Source: Moniliella sp. 'wahieum' (lineage: Eukaryota > Basidiomycota > Moniliellomycetes > Moniliellales > Moniliellaceae). From it: DNA of 64,000 nt. The DNA lies in the NCBI GenBank assembly GCA_003971905.1, contig RSEE01000003.1, forward strand, positions 186,001-250,000. The letters are read 5' to 3'. Shown here piece after piece: positions 29,975 to 41,254 of this stretch (its first letter is position 1; each line of letters begins with the position of its first letter). Under the pieces are notes generated by a model. That model had not been told where the DNA came from, ran no database searches, and saw only the letters and a program-made list of their open reading frames with translations. The position numbers and the translations under genes are program-made.

Positions 29975-32258
29975 ATGTCGGCGCCCAGTGATGCCGCGCC
30001 GTCGTCCTTGCCGTGCATCTTACCCCCCCGGCCCATCAAGCGTCTACGCCCAGACGAGTCCACGCCCGATCCCGAGCACGCGGAGGGCCGGTCCGACGCT
30101 TCCGATCCGCTCCCAGGTCCGCCCGTCGATGCCCTGCGCGAGGACGACGCGCCGCTCGATTCCCAGCGCGCCAGCAAAAAGCAGAAACGCGCCACGCTTG
30201 CTTGCCACCCTTGCCGCCGCGGGAAGCGCGGATGTGATGGGGGCATGCCGTGCTCCAACTGCCAGGACAGGGGTACGATTCTGCACTGTCGGTACAAGTA
30301 CGTCCGTCTTTCTCTCTCATCATGCTATCGCGCCTGCTGGCTGACCGTCCTCCATATATTAGTCTGAACCACTCGGGCGAAACGTACGATCCGACCCTGA
30401 TGCGGACCATGGAGATGCCGGTACCCCCCATGCTGGCCATGAGCAAGCCCTCCGTCGCCCCGGATCACCAAGACCATCTCCTCGCCATTTACCAGCTCTA
30501 CGCTTTTCCTCTCTGCTTGGCTGTGCCCGCAGCACGATTGATGCTCTTCCCCCTCCCAAGATGCAGAGTGGGACCCAAGTGGCCACCAAGTATGCCGTCT
30601 TGGCCCTCGCCGCCGTGCTAGAGACCAACCTGGTCACCGCAGGGAAGTTGCAACCTTTTCCCCATCCTATTTCGTCCTCCGTGTCTGACAAGGACATGGC
30701 GTTTCCCCGGTGGCACGAGGACACGGCTTACCAGCTAGGCGTCATGGGACAACATTGGGCCGAATATGCGCGTCTGCAACTGCAAAACAACAGAGGGGGC
30801 GACATGTCGTCTTCGGAAGAGGAGATGCTTGCTGTATGTGCTCACGTGCTCCTCTCCCAGTATTACCTCTCCATGGGAGAGACGGGTACGGCGAATGAGC
30901 TCTGTCAGGTGGCCCTCGCTCGCGTTCAGAGGCGCTTCCACCTTTCGCCAAAGGAGGAGGGGCCCTTTGCCCACACGCTTCGCCAAACCTTGGGAATCAG
31001 CTTGGTAGGCACGTTGATCAGTGCTTCGCTCTACGCCTACGTCCCACTCCACTTTCTCGACCGCTCTTTCCTATCGGTCCAGAGGGAGGAGAATGGGTTG
31101 GTCGCCCTCCGCCTGGGCGCAGCCGCCTTTGCTGGGGCCACAATGATCGCCCGGGGAGGGAAGGCGGCAGCGCAAGCAGCCCAGCAGGCCTGGACGGAGG
31201 CGCTCCCGCCCGAGTGGCGGGACCCCAGTACCACCCAGTTGGCACAGACTAGGACAATGCTCGAACAACACTACTTGGATCACGCGCCTCTCAGTGCAGA
31301 GGAGGCCTGTTTCTACTTTGACTACCTCTTGGGCCAAACGGCCTGTCTCCTTCTCCTTCTTCACGACGGTCGGGAGGATCGTGCGCAGCCATTGGCCACC
31401 CATCTCGTCTCTCTCCTCCAAGGGGAGAGGTTGAGTGAACTGCGGCTGACCACTCCTCTCCTCGCAGGCGTTGGCCTCGTCCTCTTTGCGAGCCAAGTGT
31501 ACTTTGCCGCGCCGCTCAGCTCGCTATCGTGGTGGAAGGAGTGCCAACAAGCGGTTCCCCTCGACCGCGGTGCGGTGCGTTTCTCGGACCTCGTCCGGCT
31601 CTGGTTGCCGAACCAGGTAGCCAGCGCGGCGCTTCCCCACCTGGGCGAGGTACCTCTGACGCTATTCCGATGGCGCACCGCACCCACCTTTGTTGATCCC
31701 GACTTTGTTTCTCCGCGACCGCCGAATGCTCTTCCCGCCTCTCGGAGCCGCACTAGCACCAGCTCCACCCCTCGCGCACGGGGCAAGGCAACGTCGAGGC
31801 GGACGTCCAAGCGAAACGTGCCCTTGGGTCCTGAGTTGACTCGGCGCAACTCCATCATGGTCGGAGAGTTGCAAGCGCGGCACGACCGCGCGCTGGCCCC
31901 CCTGGGCCGACGCCACTCGGTTTCGGAGCAGCGCGGACAAGGCACGTCGTCCCGACGACTGGGCTCCGTTCGGTCCACATTGGTTTCCTACCATCACCAC
32001 GGACCAGACCCAGATCCAAACACAGATCAACACCCCGACCTCGACCAAGACCCAGATCAAGATCCCGATCCAGATCCAGATCAAGCGCATGACCTTGACC
32101 ACGGCCACTATCAAGGGCCTGGACGCGACTATGCTCATGTCCCGCCCCCCATCGCACTGGTGAAGAAAAGTAAAGTGGAAGACCCTCGTTCGAGTGTCGC
32201 TTTCCTACTCAATGCCCCCCACCCCACCGTTAACAGGACCAACCTTATCCTTCTGTGA
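29975..32258 (+). CDS. Zn2Cys6 binuclear-cluster transcription factor
   Basis: A fungal DNA-binding regulator, target unknown. The ATG at 29975 (MSAPSDAAPSSLPC) leads to a basic stretch (SKKQKRATL) and the zinc cluster CHPCRRGKRGCDGGMPCSNC...C, spaced C-x2-C-x6-C-x5-C-x2-C-x8-C. An intron at 30298-30362 (GTACGT, CTGACC, TTAG) interrupts the frame just after the sixth Cys. A frame change near 30500-30550 leads into 565 uninterrupted codons with helical segments like a fungal-factor middle region (DTAYQLGVMGQHWAEYARLQ, EEMLAVCAHVLLSQYYLSMG, FYFDYLLGQTACLLLL). The tail is basic and disordered with an Asp/Pro/Gln repeat (32003-32100). Total about 720 residues. I found no neighbouring metabolic cluster to suggest a pathway. 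Confidence 0.85.
32003..32100 (+). repeat. Asp-Pro/Asp-Gln coding repeat
   Basis: Repeated GACCCAGAT/CAAGATCC-type units encode alternating Asp-Pro and Asp-Gln in the C-terminal tail of the Zn2Cys6 factor. Low-complexity, in frame. Confidence 0.75.
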
Positions 32259-33829
32259 CCCGCCGGATCACCTATTGATATAAGAAATGGAAGGTGGGTG
32301 TTTGTATCGATTGGTGCGATGCTGAGGGTTATTGGTACAATGTTTGTCGTCGCAGCGCACCGCTATACTAATAGCATATGGTACTAGCAAATGGTAAATG
32401 CTTAAGACACGAAGGAAATGACCAGTAACGCAGAGGTTGCGGAGATGCAGGGAAAGATGAGCTGAAGATGAGCTCGATGAGCATCCCAAATCCGACGAGT
32501 GGCGTCGAGCCGTTGGGGATAAATGAGCCACGAGTTTTGTCCAACACACAGGAAGATAGTCTAGAGAGGAACCCCTGCCCTCCCGTGAGAGAGGCGAATT
32601 CAGAGTGTGGAAGAGGCTTCCGCGTGAAGGCCCCTGTGAAGACTCTTGCGCCACATGAGCGGCATGAGCGGCATGAGCCGCTCACTTGCTAGTATCCGCC
32701 GCACAGCTCCGTTCTCTCCAGGGGGAGAAGATGGCGGGAAATACGTTAGAGTTTCAAGCTGTTGGAAGCTTGAAGCTTAATGCATAGCTTGATGAGCTTA
32801 ATGGGGCTGAAGAAAACGTCAACGCGTCAACCCGTACGGTACGGAGTACTGATTGAGCTGTCCCAATCGTTCGATAATCGATCATCTCGATGAGAACTTG
32901 AGAGAATCGCGGCTGGTTGGACATGTGACGCGTGAGTTTAGCGTCTAAAAGCAAGTACGTATATGCCGTGGTTGAACGTACACGTTTTGACATGCATGCT
33001 GTTGTCACATTGGCCACAGGAGCGACGAGGGGCGACGGCAGCTACGGTGTACCAAGGCGCGACGCGGGTAAGACGACGGCGCCGGCCTGGGCCTGAGATT
33101 GCAGAGACCTGATTAACTGATTGATGCCCCTGAGGCCTGCCGGCCTGACGTGTGATGCATGACCATGTCGAGCGAATGATGCTGGCGCATCCTAGATGGT
33201 CTCTCGATGCTCGATCGAGAGCTTGAACGAGTATATGGAGAACGGAAGGAGGTTATGTATAGTTACAAGCCAGATAGTCAGTTGGCAGGGTGGGTTCGGG
33301 GTCAAAGCCAGAGACTGGACAGGAGAGCGTCTGAGAGGCAGCGCAGATCGAGCGTCTCGATGCCAATGCGTCACCCTCAAGCGCACCGAAAATCGTCTTG
33401 CGAGCGCCCGAGCTGTAAAAGAACCGACATCAGCGCTGAGGCTCAGCGCTACTCGTGCTCAGTGTGCTCAGTCAGCACACAATATATTGGTGGAACAGTG
33501 CATGAAATGAGTTCCTGGAGCATTGTCAGAGAGGGTAGCCAGTAGCCAGCATAGCCTGTACTGAGGTCCAGTATTCAGTATTACACTACACGGAGTATAC
33601 GCCGGTGCATATGCAAAAGTGATAACCACCATCACACATGGTACACAGCCAGGGCATGCAAACGATTATTACGCATCTGCTAATCCGGTAGCGGTGTTTG
33701 AGCGCTCGGGTTGTATCTAGGACGCATCCGCTCAGCTCACTCACGCACAAACGCTCCAAACGCTCAGCAGCTCTCGGACCATCGCCCCACCATCCCGTCC
33801 GGTCTCTCGCCCGCCCTGCCGTCCATCTG
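32259..33829. other. Intergenic island rich in self-complementary words
   Basis: About 1.6 kb, locally AT-richer than the genes. It contains AGCTTGAAGCTT (32767), TTCGATAATCGATCATCTCGA (32869), GGTACGGAGTACTGA (32837), GATCGAGAGC/GATCGAGCGTC (33213 and 33345), a GCGCTGAGGCTCAGCGC palindrome (33432) and CAGTATTCAGTATT (33569). Short frames have no domain. The last 150 bp should be the C2H2 gene promoter. Confidence 0.45.
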
Positions 33830-34738
33830 ATGCAATCTAGTGTGCCATGCGTATGTCTTCCCCCTCAATCCCTCCCTGAAAAAAATTAACGGCCATCTGA
33901 ACGATCCGAACGGATGCTGACAGACCGCTACAGCCATTCAGAGCAAGTGACATGTTCACTATCTTGCCACCAACACATTTCTCGCAACCGCTCACTGCGA
34001 AATCTGAGGATGGGTTCCCCTTCCCCTGCCCATGGGGTGTGGCGTAAACCTTACCTCCCTCTCTATGGCCACTGGCCACCTCAGCCACCATATTCCTGGC
34101 CACATCCCACTTTCCCCTCTGACTGTTCTCCCACAAACGGCTCATCCAAATTCAGTGGAACCGCTTCCATCATCATTCCCTGCCCTTCCTACTCCCCCCC
34201 TTCAGCCAGATTCCTATGGCCCGAAGGATCCTTGAGTGACCCAAACTCCTGGAGCACGTTGCCTGCGACTGCGGCCCAACGGGTCCTGCGGGACAAAGAG
34301 TGGATATGCCATCAGCAATCCACGTCCCCGCCCTGGCGCCTGCCCCTGCTGGTACCCTTGGCCCCAACCGCCCCATCAGGCGCGCACGGCGCCCACATTG
34401 CCAACACCACCTTGGAGGCTGCTTCTTCAGGTGGGCGGGCACGAAAACAGGGTACGTTTCCCTGTACGTTGTGCGGTATTACACGGTGAGCCGAATGGAC
34501 AGCCTCACGCGGCACATGAAACGCAAACATGCCTCTCAAGTGCAAGCTGCGGGGGGCAACATTGGCCTTGGCCCATTGGGGCTTGCGTCTCTCACGCCGT
34601 CTCGATCCAGTTCCATGGCAGCTGCCCCCTCGCCCCCCAACTCGGAGGGCGGTCGGTGTGCAGTTTATGTGGCCTCTCTCTCTCAGAGTCGATAGCTTGC
34701 TCCGCCATCTCAAAAAGCAGCATCATCAGGACGTTTGA
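33830..34738 (+). CDS. Two-finger C2H2 zinc-finger protein
   Basis: Exon 1 (33830-33850, MQSSVPC) is joined by an intron at 33851-33933 (GTATGT, CTGAC, CTACAG) in phase 0 to PFRASDMFTILPPTHFSQPL. A Pro/Ser-rich middle follows in two or three frames. Two C2H2 fingers of the same pattern follow: TFPCTLCGITR+SRMDSLTRHMKRKH (about 34456-34530) and SVCSLCGLSLS+RVDSLLRHLKKQH (about 34652-34725), with the stop TGA at 34736. Each finger is broken by a one-base frame change between its Cys pair and its His pair. The fingers share C-x-LCG...R-x-DSL-x-RH-x-K and are about 40 residues apart. Presumably a transcription factor; target unknown. Confidence 0.68.
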
Positions 34739-35784
34739 CGAGAGGGGGAGCCTGGAGTCCGTCAAGTTCAGGCCCTCAGGGGTTCAGGATGGATTGGACA
34801 CCCCTTGCCGTCGTCGTTCCGGCTCAGATTCCTGTACGCAACCTGAACTTTACATTCGCATCGTCTCTTAACCTTGCACTCCATGGTTGCCTTCGGTATT
34901 TCCTTCCACCGGCATTTGTAATGTTCTACACCAGGCGGACTGGCAGGCTATTATGGGGGCGGAAGGAACGTGATATACGTGTGTTTATGCGATCCCAGGT
35001 GCGAGTGTTGTGCCGATCGCCTGGCTATGGCATGCTTGTCAAGAACACTGGTAACAGAAACTCTCGCATCTCCCGGCATGTTTGTCGAGAGCACGGGTAA
35101 CAAAAAATCTCGCATCTCCCGGATGAATAGGACAAAGGGGATCAACTGGCTGCGTTGAAGGGCATGACGCTTCCATGCCTTAACTCGGGGGAGATTTGAG
35201 GCACTGAGGTAGTCTTTGTGCTCCGGTGCTCCGCATGAGAGGGAAGTACCGTAACGTTTGGGCACTGCTGCCCTGATATCGCCGGACCAATCGCCCCCCA
35301 TTTTGAAAAGTCCACAAACAGACGGGTTCAATTCAGAGCGCAGCGCCCAGCAAGCCTGCCTAGGACCAACCTTGAAGACCCTGTGGCTATTAAGGGGGCT
35401 GCAACGGAGGCACACAGCAGCTGGCCATCCCGCTCAAGCTAGTTGCAGCCCGCCCCTGGGGGCACCGAGTGGCAACAGGCCCCCGCCGCAAGTCGCACAA
35501 CAAAGGGGCCAGCAGATGTGGACGGACAGACTGACGCAGTATTGAGAAATTGAGATATTGAGACTCGATCTCAGACGGGGCACTGAGTAACTGAGTACTG
35601 ACGTGGACATGGGCGCTAGGGTTGGACCAGCTCCGCCACACTGGCGCGGTACGGGGTGCAGGCATTACGCCACGGTGCGTGCCTAGCCCCAGCTCAAGCT
35701 CAAGCTCCTGGGCGTGGCCCGACAGGCACGGGAGATAGCCCCCCTCCACCACCCTGTCTCCCGTCCCCCTGCTACGCCCTTCCC
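34739..35784. other. Intergenic, C2H2 3' flank to the 14-3-3 promoter
   Basis: About 1 kb. It holds a two-copy 46-bp tandem repeat (35031-35122), CTGAGTAACTGAGTACTGA words (about 35583) and a telobox-like GCTAGGGTT (35615-35623), 162 bp upstream of the 14-3-3 ATG. Frames over the repeat look coding-like but are not recognised. Confidence 0.45.
35031..35122 (+). repeat. 46-bp tandem direct repeat, two copies
   Basis: Copy 1 (35031-35076) and copy 2 (35077-35122) are adjacent, differ at 7 of 46 positions and share the 17-base end TCTCGCATCTCCCGG with its flank. Read in two different frames, each copy encodes a similar peptide of the form MxVxxTGNxxSRISR. Confidence 0.85.
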
Positions 35785-36607
35785 ATGTCTGCGCCCCGTG
35801 AGGACAATGTCTACCTTGCCAAGCTCGCCGAGCAAGCCGAGCGGTACGATGGTGCGTGTCTTGTCCCGTTTGTCTCCCGGCCGCGCAGCTGACCTTTGCC
35901 GTCGTTAGAAATGGTGGAACACATGAAGCTCGTCGCCTCCACTGGCGAGGAGCTGACGGTTGAGGAGCGCAACCTGCTGTCGGTTGCGTACAAGAACGTG
36001 ATTGGTGCTCGTCGTGCCTCGTGGCGGATCGTGTCGTCCATCGAGCAGAAGGAGGAGAGCAAGGGCCATGCTTCCCAGGCCGGCCTGGTCAAGACCTACC
36101 GCGAGAAGATTGAGACGGAACTGGCCAAGATTTGCCAGGACATCCTCAACGTTCTCGACACCCACCTCATCCCCTCGGCTGCTTCGGGGAGAGCAAGGTG
36201 TTCTACTACAAGATGAAGGGCGACTACCACCGCTACCTCGCCGAGTTTGCTACGGGTGCGACGCGCGAGGAAAGCGCCAACAGTCGCTGGAGGCGTACCA
36301 GAAGGCTTCCGAGGTGGCTACCGCCGACTTGGCTCCCACCCACCCCATCCGCCTCGGCCTGGCGCTCAACTTCTCCGTCTTCTACTACGAGATTCTCAAC
36401 TCGCCCGACCGTGCCTGCCACCTGGCCAAGCAGGCGTTCGACGATGCCATTGCCGAGCTCGACACGCTTTCGGAGGAATCGTACAAGGACTCGACGCTCA
36501 TTATGCAGCTGCTCCGGGATAACCTGACGCTCTGGACGTCGGACATGCAGGAGGCTGAGAAGCCCGCCGAGCCCGCAGCCGAGCCTCCCGCCGAAGAGGC
36601 GGCCTAA
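35785..36607 (+). CDS. 14-3-3 protein
   Basis: A dimeric phospho-Ser/Thr-binding adaptor in the cytosol and nucleus. Exon 1 (35785-35851) encodes [22 protein letters not shown]. The intron at 35852-35908 (GTGCGT, GCTGACC, TTAG) is followed by [20 protein letters not shown]. Signature 1 is [20 protein letters not shown] and signature 2 is [18 protein letters not shown] near the end. The phosphopeptide pocket residues are seen in the AYKNV and [15 protein letters not shown] segments. The acidic/Pro-rich tail is [14 protein letters not shown]. Two one-base losses break the frame: in the G4 run at 36186-36189 and the A3 run at 36271-36273. With one base added at each, the frame reads through to the stop. 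It converges on SmF, with 114 bp between stops. Confidence 0.96.
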
Positions 36608-36721
36608 GCCCTGCTGGCACCCTCTCCCTGCTCCGGACCACCTGTTCTGACCTAGGTTCTACATCTGTTTCCTTGATGTTCACATGTTTCACATGCCGCG
36701 GTAGCAGCACGTCCATAGGGT

Positions 36722-37040
36722 TTAGGGTACTTGTGCTTCTGGCTCTTCGACTTCACGGAAGTAGAGTACATTGTTGCAGCGGACAAACACCTCGCCCAAC
36801 ATGCCGTTCGATACGCCGTCTTGAATCTCCTCTGTGTTGATCAACTGATAGAGGCACAGGATTAGCAACAACAGCTAGCCACGCGACGTTGTAAGAAAGA
36901 AGACGTACCTGGATGTTCATGTAGCTGTCAGTGCTGACCAGGTACCCACTGTACTCGAGGCCCCACTTAAGCTTCACAACCACCTTCTTTCCCACCATCT
37001 GCGCCAAGAAGGGCTTGGGTGTGAGTGGCGTAAAGGCCAT
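36722..37040 (-). CDS. smx3: Small nuclear ribonucleoprotein SmF
   Basis: One of the seven Sm proteins that ring the U-rich site of spliceosomal snRNAs. Two exons: 36909-37040 ([44 protein letters not shown]) and 36722-36844 ([40 protein letters not shown]). The intron at 36845-36908 has GTACGT and a CAG acceptor. Sm1 and Sm2 motifs are complete; KPFL near the start, WG-EY-GYLVS-D-YMN, and VRCNNVLY are typical of SmF rather than LSm6. The length of 84 residues is normal. The stop codon lies inside a TAGGGTTTAGGG telomere-like word (on the plus strand). Confidence 0.96.
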
Positions 37041-37364
37041 AGGAATGGTGGTGCGTGGCGTGGGCGGCGGGGAGGGAGGCAAGGGCAGGCATGTTGTCGT
37101 ACCGGCAGATGGAGAGCAAACGATGCCAGACTGGCGGAATGCCTGAGGCGGAATGAGAGACCATGCCCCGACCAGCGCGGGGCTGCCAGGGCCCAAGTGG
37201 AGAGATCCGGCAAGCGGGCACATTGCAGTTGAAACTTGCAAGGGATCGTCGAAATCATCGATGATCGATGATGTGTATCCGAACGATCGACGTCATCTGT
37301 GCTCTGGCGAGAGTCAGGCTGATATAACTTCCACCTCCTCCTCTTCCTACTATGTCTCCCCCCC

Positions 37365-37766
37365 ATGTCCAACCTGGCTGGCTTTTCGGTTACCAACTTC
37401 ATGCGCAAGCGTCTTGAAGACGTGGATGGCGTCAATACCCGCCTTGCACGCCACGCGATTACCAACAGGGATTGTAAGGAGATGACCGAGACGTTGATGA
37501 AGAAGAACCTGTGTGGCTCGTAGGCTGATTTCCCCCACCTCACGGAGCTTCTTCAAGAAGAACTGAAGGCAGCACTAACCAGCTGTCCGCTAACCGTTCT
37601 TCGTCTCTCCCTTCAGCTGAATGGCAAAGCAAGAGTTGCTATTTACTCAATATCACCATCTTGACGGACAAGTGAGCACCTGAGTACGAGTGGAGCATAT
37701 TGACACATCCGCTGGCTTCTCAGCCTGGCAGGAGACAATGACCGCAACGAGTTTGGTTCCTCATGA
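37365..37766 (+). CDS. Small three-exon gene, function unknown
   Basis: Exons at 37365-37512, 37617-37671 and 37724-37766 join in frame to give 81 residues. The start is MSNLAGFSVTNFMRKRLEDV, the middle ETLMKKNLSEWQSKSCYLLN, and the end TDNLAGDNDRNEFGSS. Intron 1 (37513-37616) has a GCTAAC branch and CTTCAG. Intron 2 (37672-37723) has a GTGAGC donor, a TTGACA branch and TCTCAG. Both remove in-frame stops and keep a polar, helical coding pattern, which is strong evidence of a real gene even though no single exon is long. No signal peptide or membrane segment. I do not recognise the family. It is divergent from SmF with 324 bp between the ATGs. Confidence 0.62.
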
Positions 37767-38105
37767 TCCGTGATGCAGGTTGTTGTGAAAGACGTGCAAC
37801 AGTACGCGAGCCCGAAATGTCACGTGCATCTTGTAGCCTCATCGCTCCGTGCCAAACTACATGACGAAGATCGCCGCCTACGTGTTGGATGCACATGGAG
37901 ACCCGATTGCTGATGATTAGGAAGGGGCGCCACCCACTGATCCATTTCATCTTCTCAATATCCTCCTAACGTAACTGTGGGCTTCTCCTTTCGACCTACA
38001 TCAAATAGCCTGAAAGTTTTTCCCGAGAACAAAGAACGGGGCGATAAACATCTTCTAGATCCATAGTATCCAGTCAGCTCCCTTGCTCCGGTACTCTTTG
38101 CTCTC
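37767..38105. other. Intergenic between the small gene and Grr1 (tail-to-tail)
   Basis: 339 bp of 3' flanking sequence for both convergent genes. Nothing else recognised. Confidence 0.5.
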
Positions 38106-40569
38106 TCACCCTTGAGGCTTCTGAGGAATCGCCACTGATCCCTCCGGGTCCAGAAGCGATGCACGCCGCCTAGGAGACTTGCGCGGTGGAGAGCCAACGT
38201 CCCCAGTACTGGACGCGCTCCGTTTCGTCCCCGCCTCAGAGCCCGATGCGCCAGGTTCGATAGACTGACCGAGTTGAGCTAGCGTAGGCCTACCCGTTGC
38301 CCCATCCTCCCGATCAGCGGGGGCAGACAGATTAAAACTCAACGAGAGGCCTGCTGTCCCCGCAACATGGGCTTGACCATCACTGCGGCTAGGTTCTGGT
38401 GGGGGGTGCAAAGTAGACAAGGAGGGGGCCGGGTCGTCGGTCATCTCCAGAACCTCAGGCGCGGGTGGGTTGTCATCCGCATCTGCCAAAGGGGGGAGCG
38501 TCCAGACTTCCCGCGACGAAGCGACGGTTTCACCACTCCGAGCAGCGGACCATGGTCGCTCCAGTGGGTTGTAGATCCCTTGGTTTCGTTGGGCTGCTTC
38601 GACGGCAAGCACATGCGCCGCATCCTCATCTTCCCCCGGAGGGCGCCACTCGATGCCGATGCCCAAGTTGCCGGGAACAGGCTGGAGTGGGGGGTTAGTG
38701 CCAGCCAGGGTGTTGGCGCAGCGCGTCCGGAACAAACGGATGGCTGACTGAAGCCATGGCTAGGTCCAGGAATGTGCTCTTCTCGTCGATCGAGAGCGAG
38801 CGAAGAAGGGCTTCCGTACCCGCGGGGAAAAAGTGGGTCTTCATGTACTCCTTGAGGGCGGGGATGCCGCGACCAGAGTAAACGCAGAAGATGGCCCGCT
38901 GACCGAGGTCAAGTCCTTGGGTGGAGGCGGCAAAATTGCTGCAAGTCCGTACGCCGAAATGCAGGGATGCCTGTCAGGCTTAAGTGGGTCAGATGGGGGA
39001 GGGAAACGAGTAGGTCAAATATGCTGGAATGGTGAGGTGTTCGCAGTAGGATAGATGAACCCGCTCCAGACTATGGAAACGTGCGGTAAGTGTATAAACG
39101 CCCTCGGGTGTAAGGTTGGGTACCTTGACCAACCCGATTCGCTTGAGCTTGGGAAGGTTGCTGGCGACGGCCGCCGCCACTGCACGGTCCGTCAACCGGG
39201 AGCAGTAGGCGAGGTCGAGATAGCGCAGTCGCGTGCATTTACGTGTCAGTTGGATCACGCCCGTGTCCGTGATCTGCTCCAGGCGACCCAGATGCAAGAG
39301 GTGAAGAACACGTCCGAGTTTGCCTAGCGCTTCCAGCGCTACATCTGTTAGGCGCACACACTTGCTTAGCGTGACATTGTGTAATCGCGGTGCGGCTGCG
39401 ATAAGCCCCTGAATGGCCGCATCAGTTACCTGCTCGCACCCTGTGAGATCCACCATGCGAAGCTGGTCACCCATCAAAAGTGACTTGGCCGTTCGTTCCC
39501 TCTCCAAGCGTAGGGAAGCAGCGAAATTCACCCCGACCCCGGCCAGCGTCGAGCAGAGGGGGGAAGGCGACATGTCCGATTCACAGCCCCAGGATTGGAT
39601 ATCGGTGGGGGAGGGAGGAGGACATCCTCTCTGGCTGGGGGGAGTCCAGTGTGCTCGCGTCGGGGAAGGCAGAGGGCGTCAAGTTCTTACATTGTGCCAA
39701 TCGGAGTTCTCGTAAGTTTTCAGCGTGCACCCATAGCTCTCTCAACGCTGCATCAGTGATGTACTTGACATCATCCAAATCGAGTTCAACGAGCTGCGGG
39801 CAATTGTGGGCAAGTGCAATTACGCCCGGGTCGGTCACCCTCGGCTCGTTCGAGTTTGACCCGCTTCAAAAGCGGGCAGTTTCTGACGATTGTCAATACC
39901 ATCCCCCCCGTGACGCGAGGACAACCACTAAACACAACCGCTTGGAGCCGGTGCGCCTTACCCAGTGCCGAAATTGTAAGTGGCCCGACCTCTTCGATAC
40001 CCGTCAAGTCCACGGAGACCAGGTTAGGGCAGGCCCCAATCACAGCGCCCAGGTGTGCGTCGGTCAAGCCTGTGCATCCGGATAGAATCAGGCGCTCAAG
40101 CCGAGTGCAAGCTGCGATGCGCACAAACAATTCCCCATCAAGCGTTGGTCCGAGGGCAACAAAATTGAGTCGCCGAACCAGCAAGGGATACGGGTGGGTT
40201 GTATTGCCGGTCATGGCCTGGGAAAGGACATGAGCCATACGGTAGAAGCTGGAGGTGTGGTGGAAAACAGGGCGCAACCAAAGAAGCGCTACCGCCCTCG
40301 CTCCAGGCGCGACATACGGTCGCGCACGGAAAGAGGGGTCCACCCAACTGCTGGAGGGTACGCATGATCTGCAATAAGATCTCATGTGGAACATGCTCCC
40401 AGTCCCAAGATGTGCCCGGACCAAGCCAAGCTGGTACAACGGAGCGCGGCGACGCAGGTGTCGATGATTGGGACGGCGTGCGCGTCATGGCCAGCGGTTC
40501 ATGCGCCGTAGACAACGACGAGGTGGACGCCTGCGACGCAATCCGCTCCCGCATCTTGGTGTTGGACAT
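38106..40569 (-). CDS. grr1: F-box and leucine-rich repeat protein Grr1 (SCF substrate receptor)
   Basis: Substrate receptor of an SCF ubiquitin ligase; in yeast Grr1 directs G1 cyclins and nutrient regulators to degradation. The ATG at 40569 opens a Ser/Thr-rich leader. The F-box is WDWEHVPHEILLQIMRTLQQ followed by LFPCATVCRAWSEGG. A typical Grr1 linker (VFHHTSSFYRMAHVLSQA, PYPLLVRRLNFVALG) leads to at least ten cysteine-containing LRRs (LERLILSGCTGLTDAHLGAV, LRMVDLTGCEQVTDAAIQGL, LRYLDLAYCSRLTDRAVAAA, LERVHLSYCEHLT). The post-LRR segment is LTGIPAFRRTDLQQFCR, then AIFCVYSGRGIPALKEYMK. The tail (38106-38735) is disordered. Frame changes lie near 40300, 39830, 39600, 39005, 38915 and 38720. 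About 800 residues in total. Confidence 0.92.
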
Positions 40570-41254
40570 GGGGGTAGAGCTGGTTTCGGTGATGGTGGGT
40601 AAACGAGGTGCGCTGACGTCGATATCTGTGCCAGCCCAAGCGCCTCGATCCTGCCCCCATGCAACCCATCATGCATCACACATCACACATCACACATTGC
40701 CCTAAACGGTGGCTGCTCGGCCACAATCAATATCACGTCAGTCAGTTTACCGATTAGCGGGTTAGCCCCCCAGACACCATCACATGCACCCACCCCATGC
40801 GCCAAAAGGCGCAGCGCGGAGCTTTCTGAATTCACAGCATTCCCAGTACATCATGAGCCGCTACTGACATGGAAGAGGACGTGAAGCGGCGAGGGAGAAT
40901 GGCTAGGTGTACAGACTAGCAAGTGATGGGAACCAGGGGCGTTCGGAGGATAAGGACGGGGTGTGGACCACGCACTGAGGGAGTGGGGCAAAAAAGGAGA
41001 CCACAATTGCGTACCGAAAAACAAGCGATCGGAGTTGATACCATCAGTGCTCGATCGATTTGGCTCAGGTGAAGTTGTTGGCCATCTCCACCCTGTTCTA
41101 GGGGCATTGAATAGCTAGTGACCTAGTGATCACTCTCCCTCCGGTCGACACCTACATGTGCACTTCAAATGAGATGTGATGTGGCACAGAACAGCCAAAA
41201 ACGCATCAGACATTGTCCAGTCCACCATTTGGAGATTCCCCAAAGGGTAGCCGT
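40570..41254. other. Intergenic, Grr1 promoter and UCH 3' flank
   Basis: About 0.7 kb with a short tandem CATCACACATCACACATCACACAT run (about 40673-40697). No gene recognised. Confidence 0.45.
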
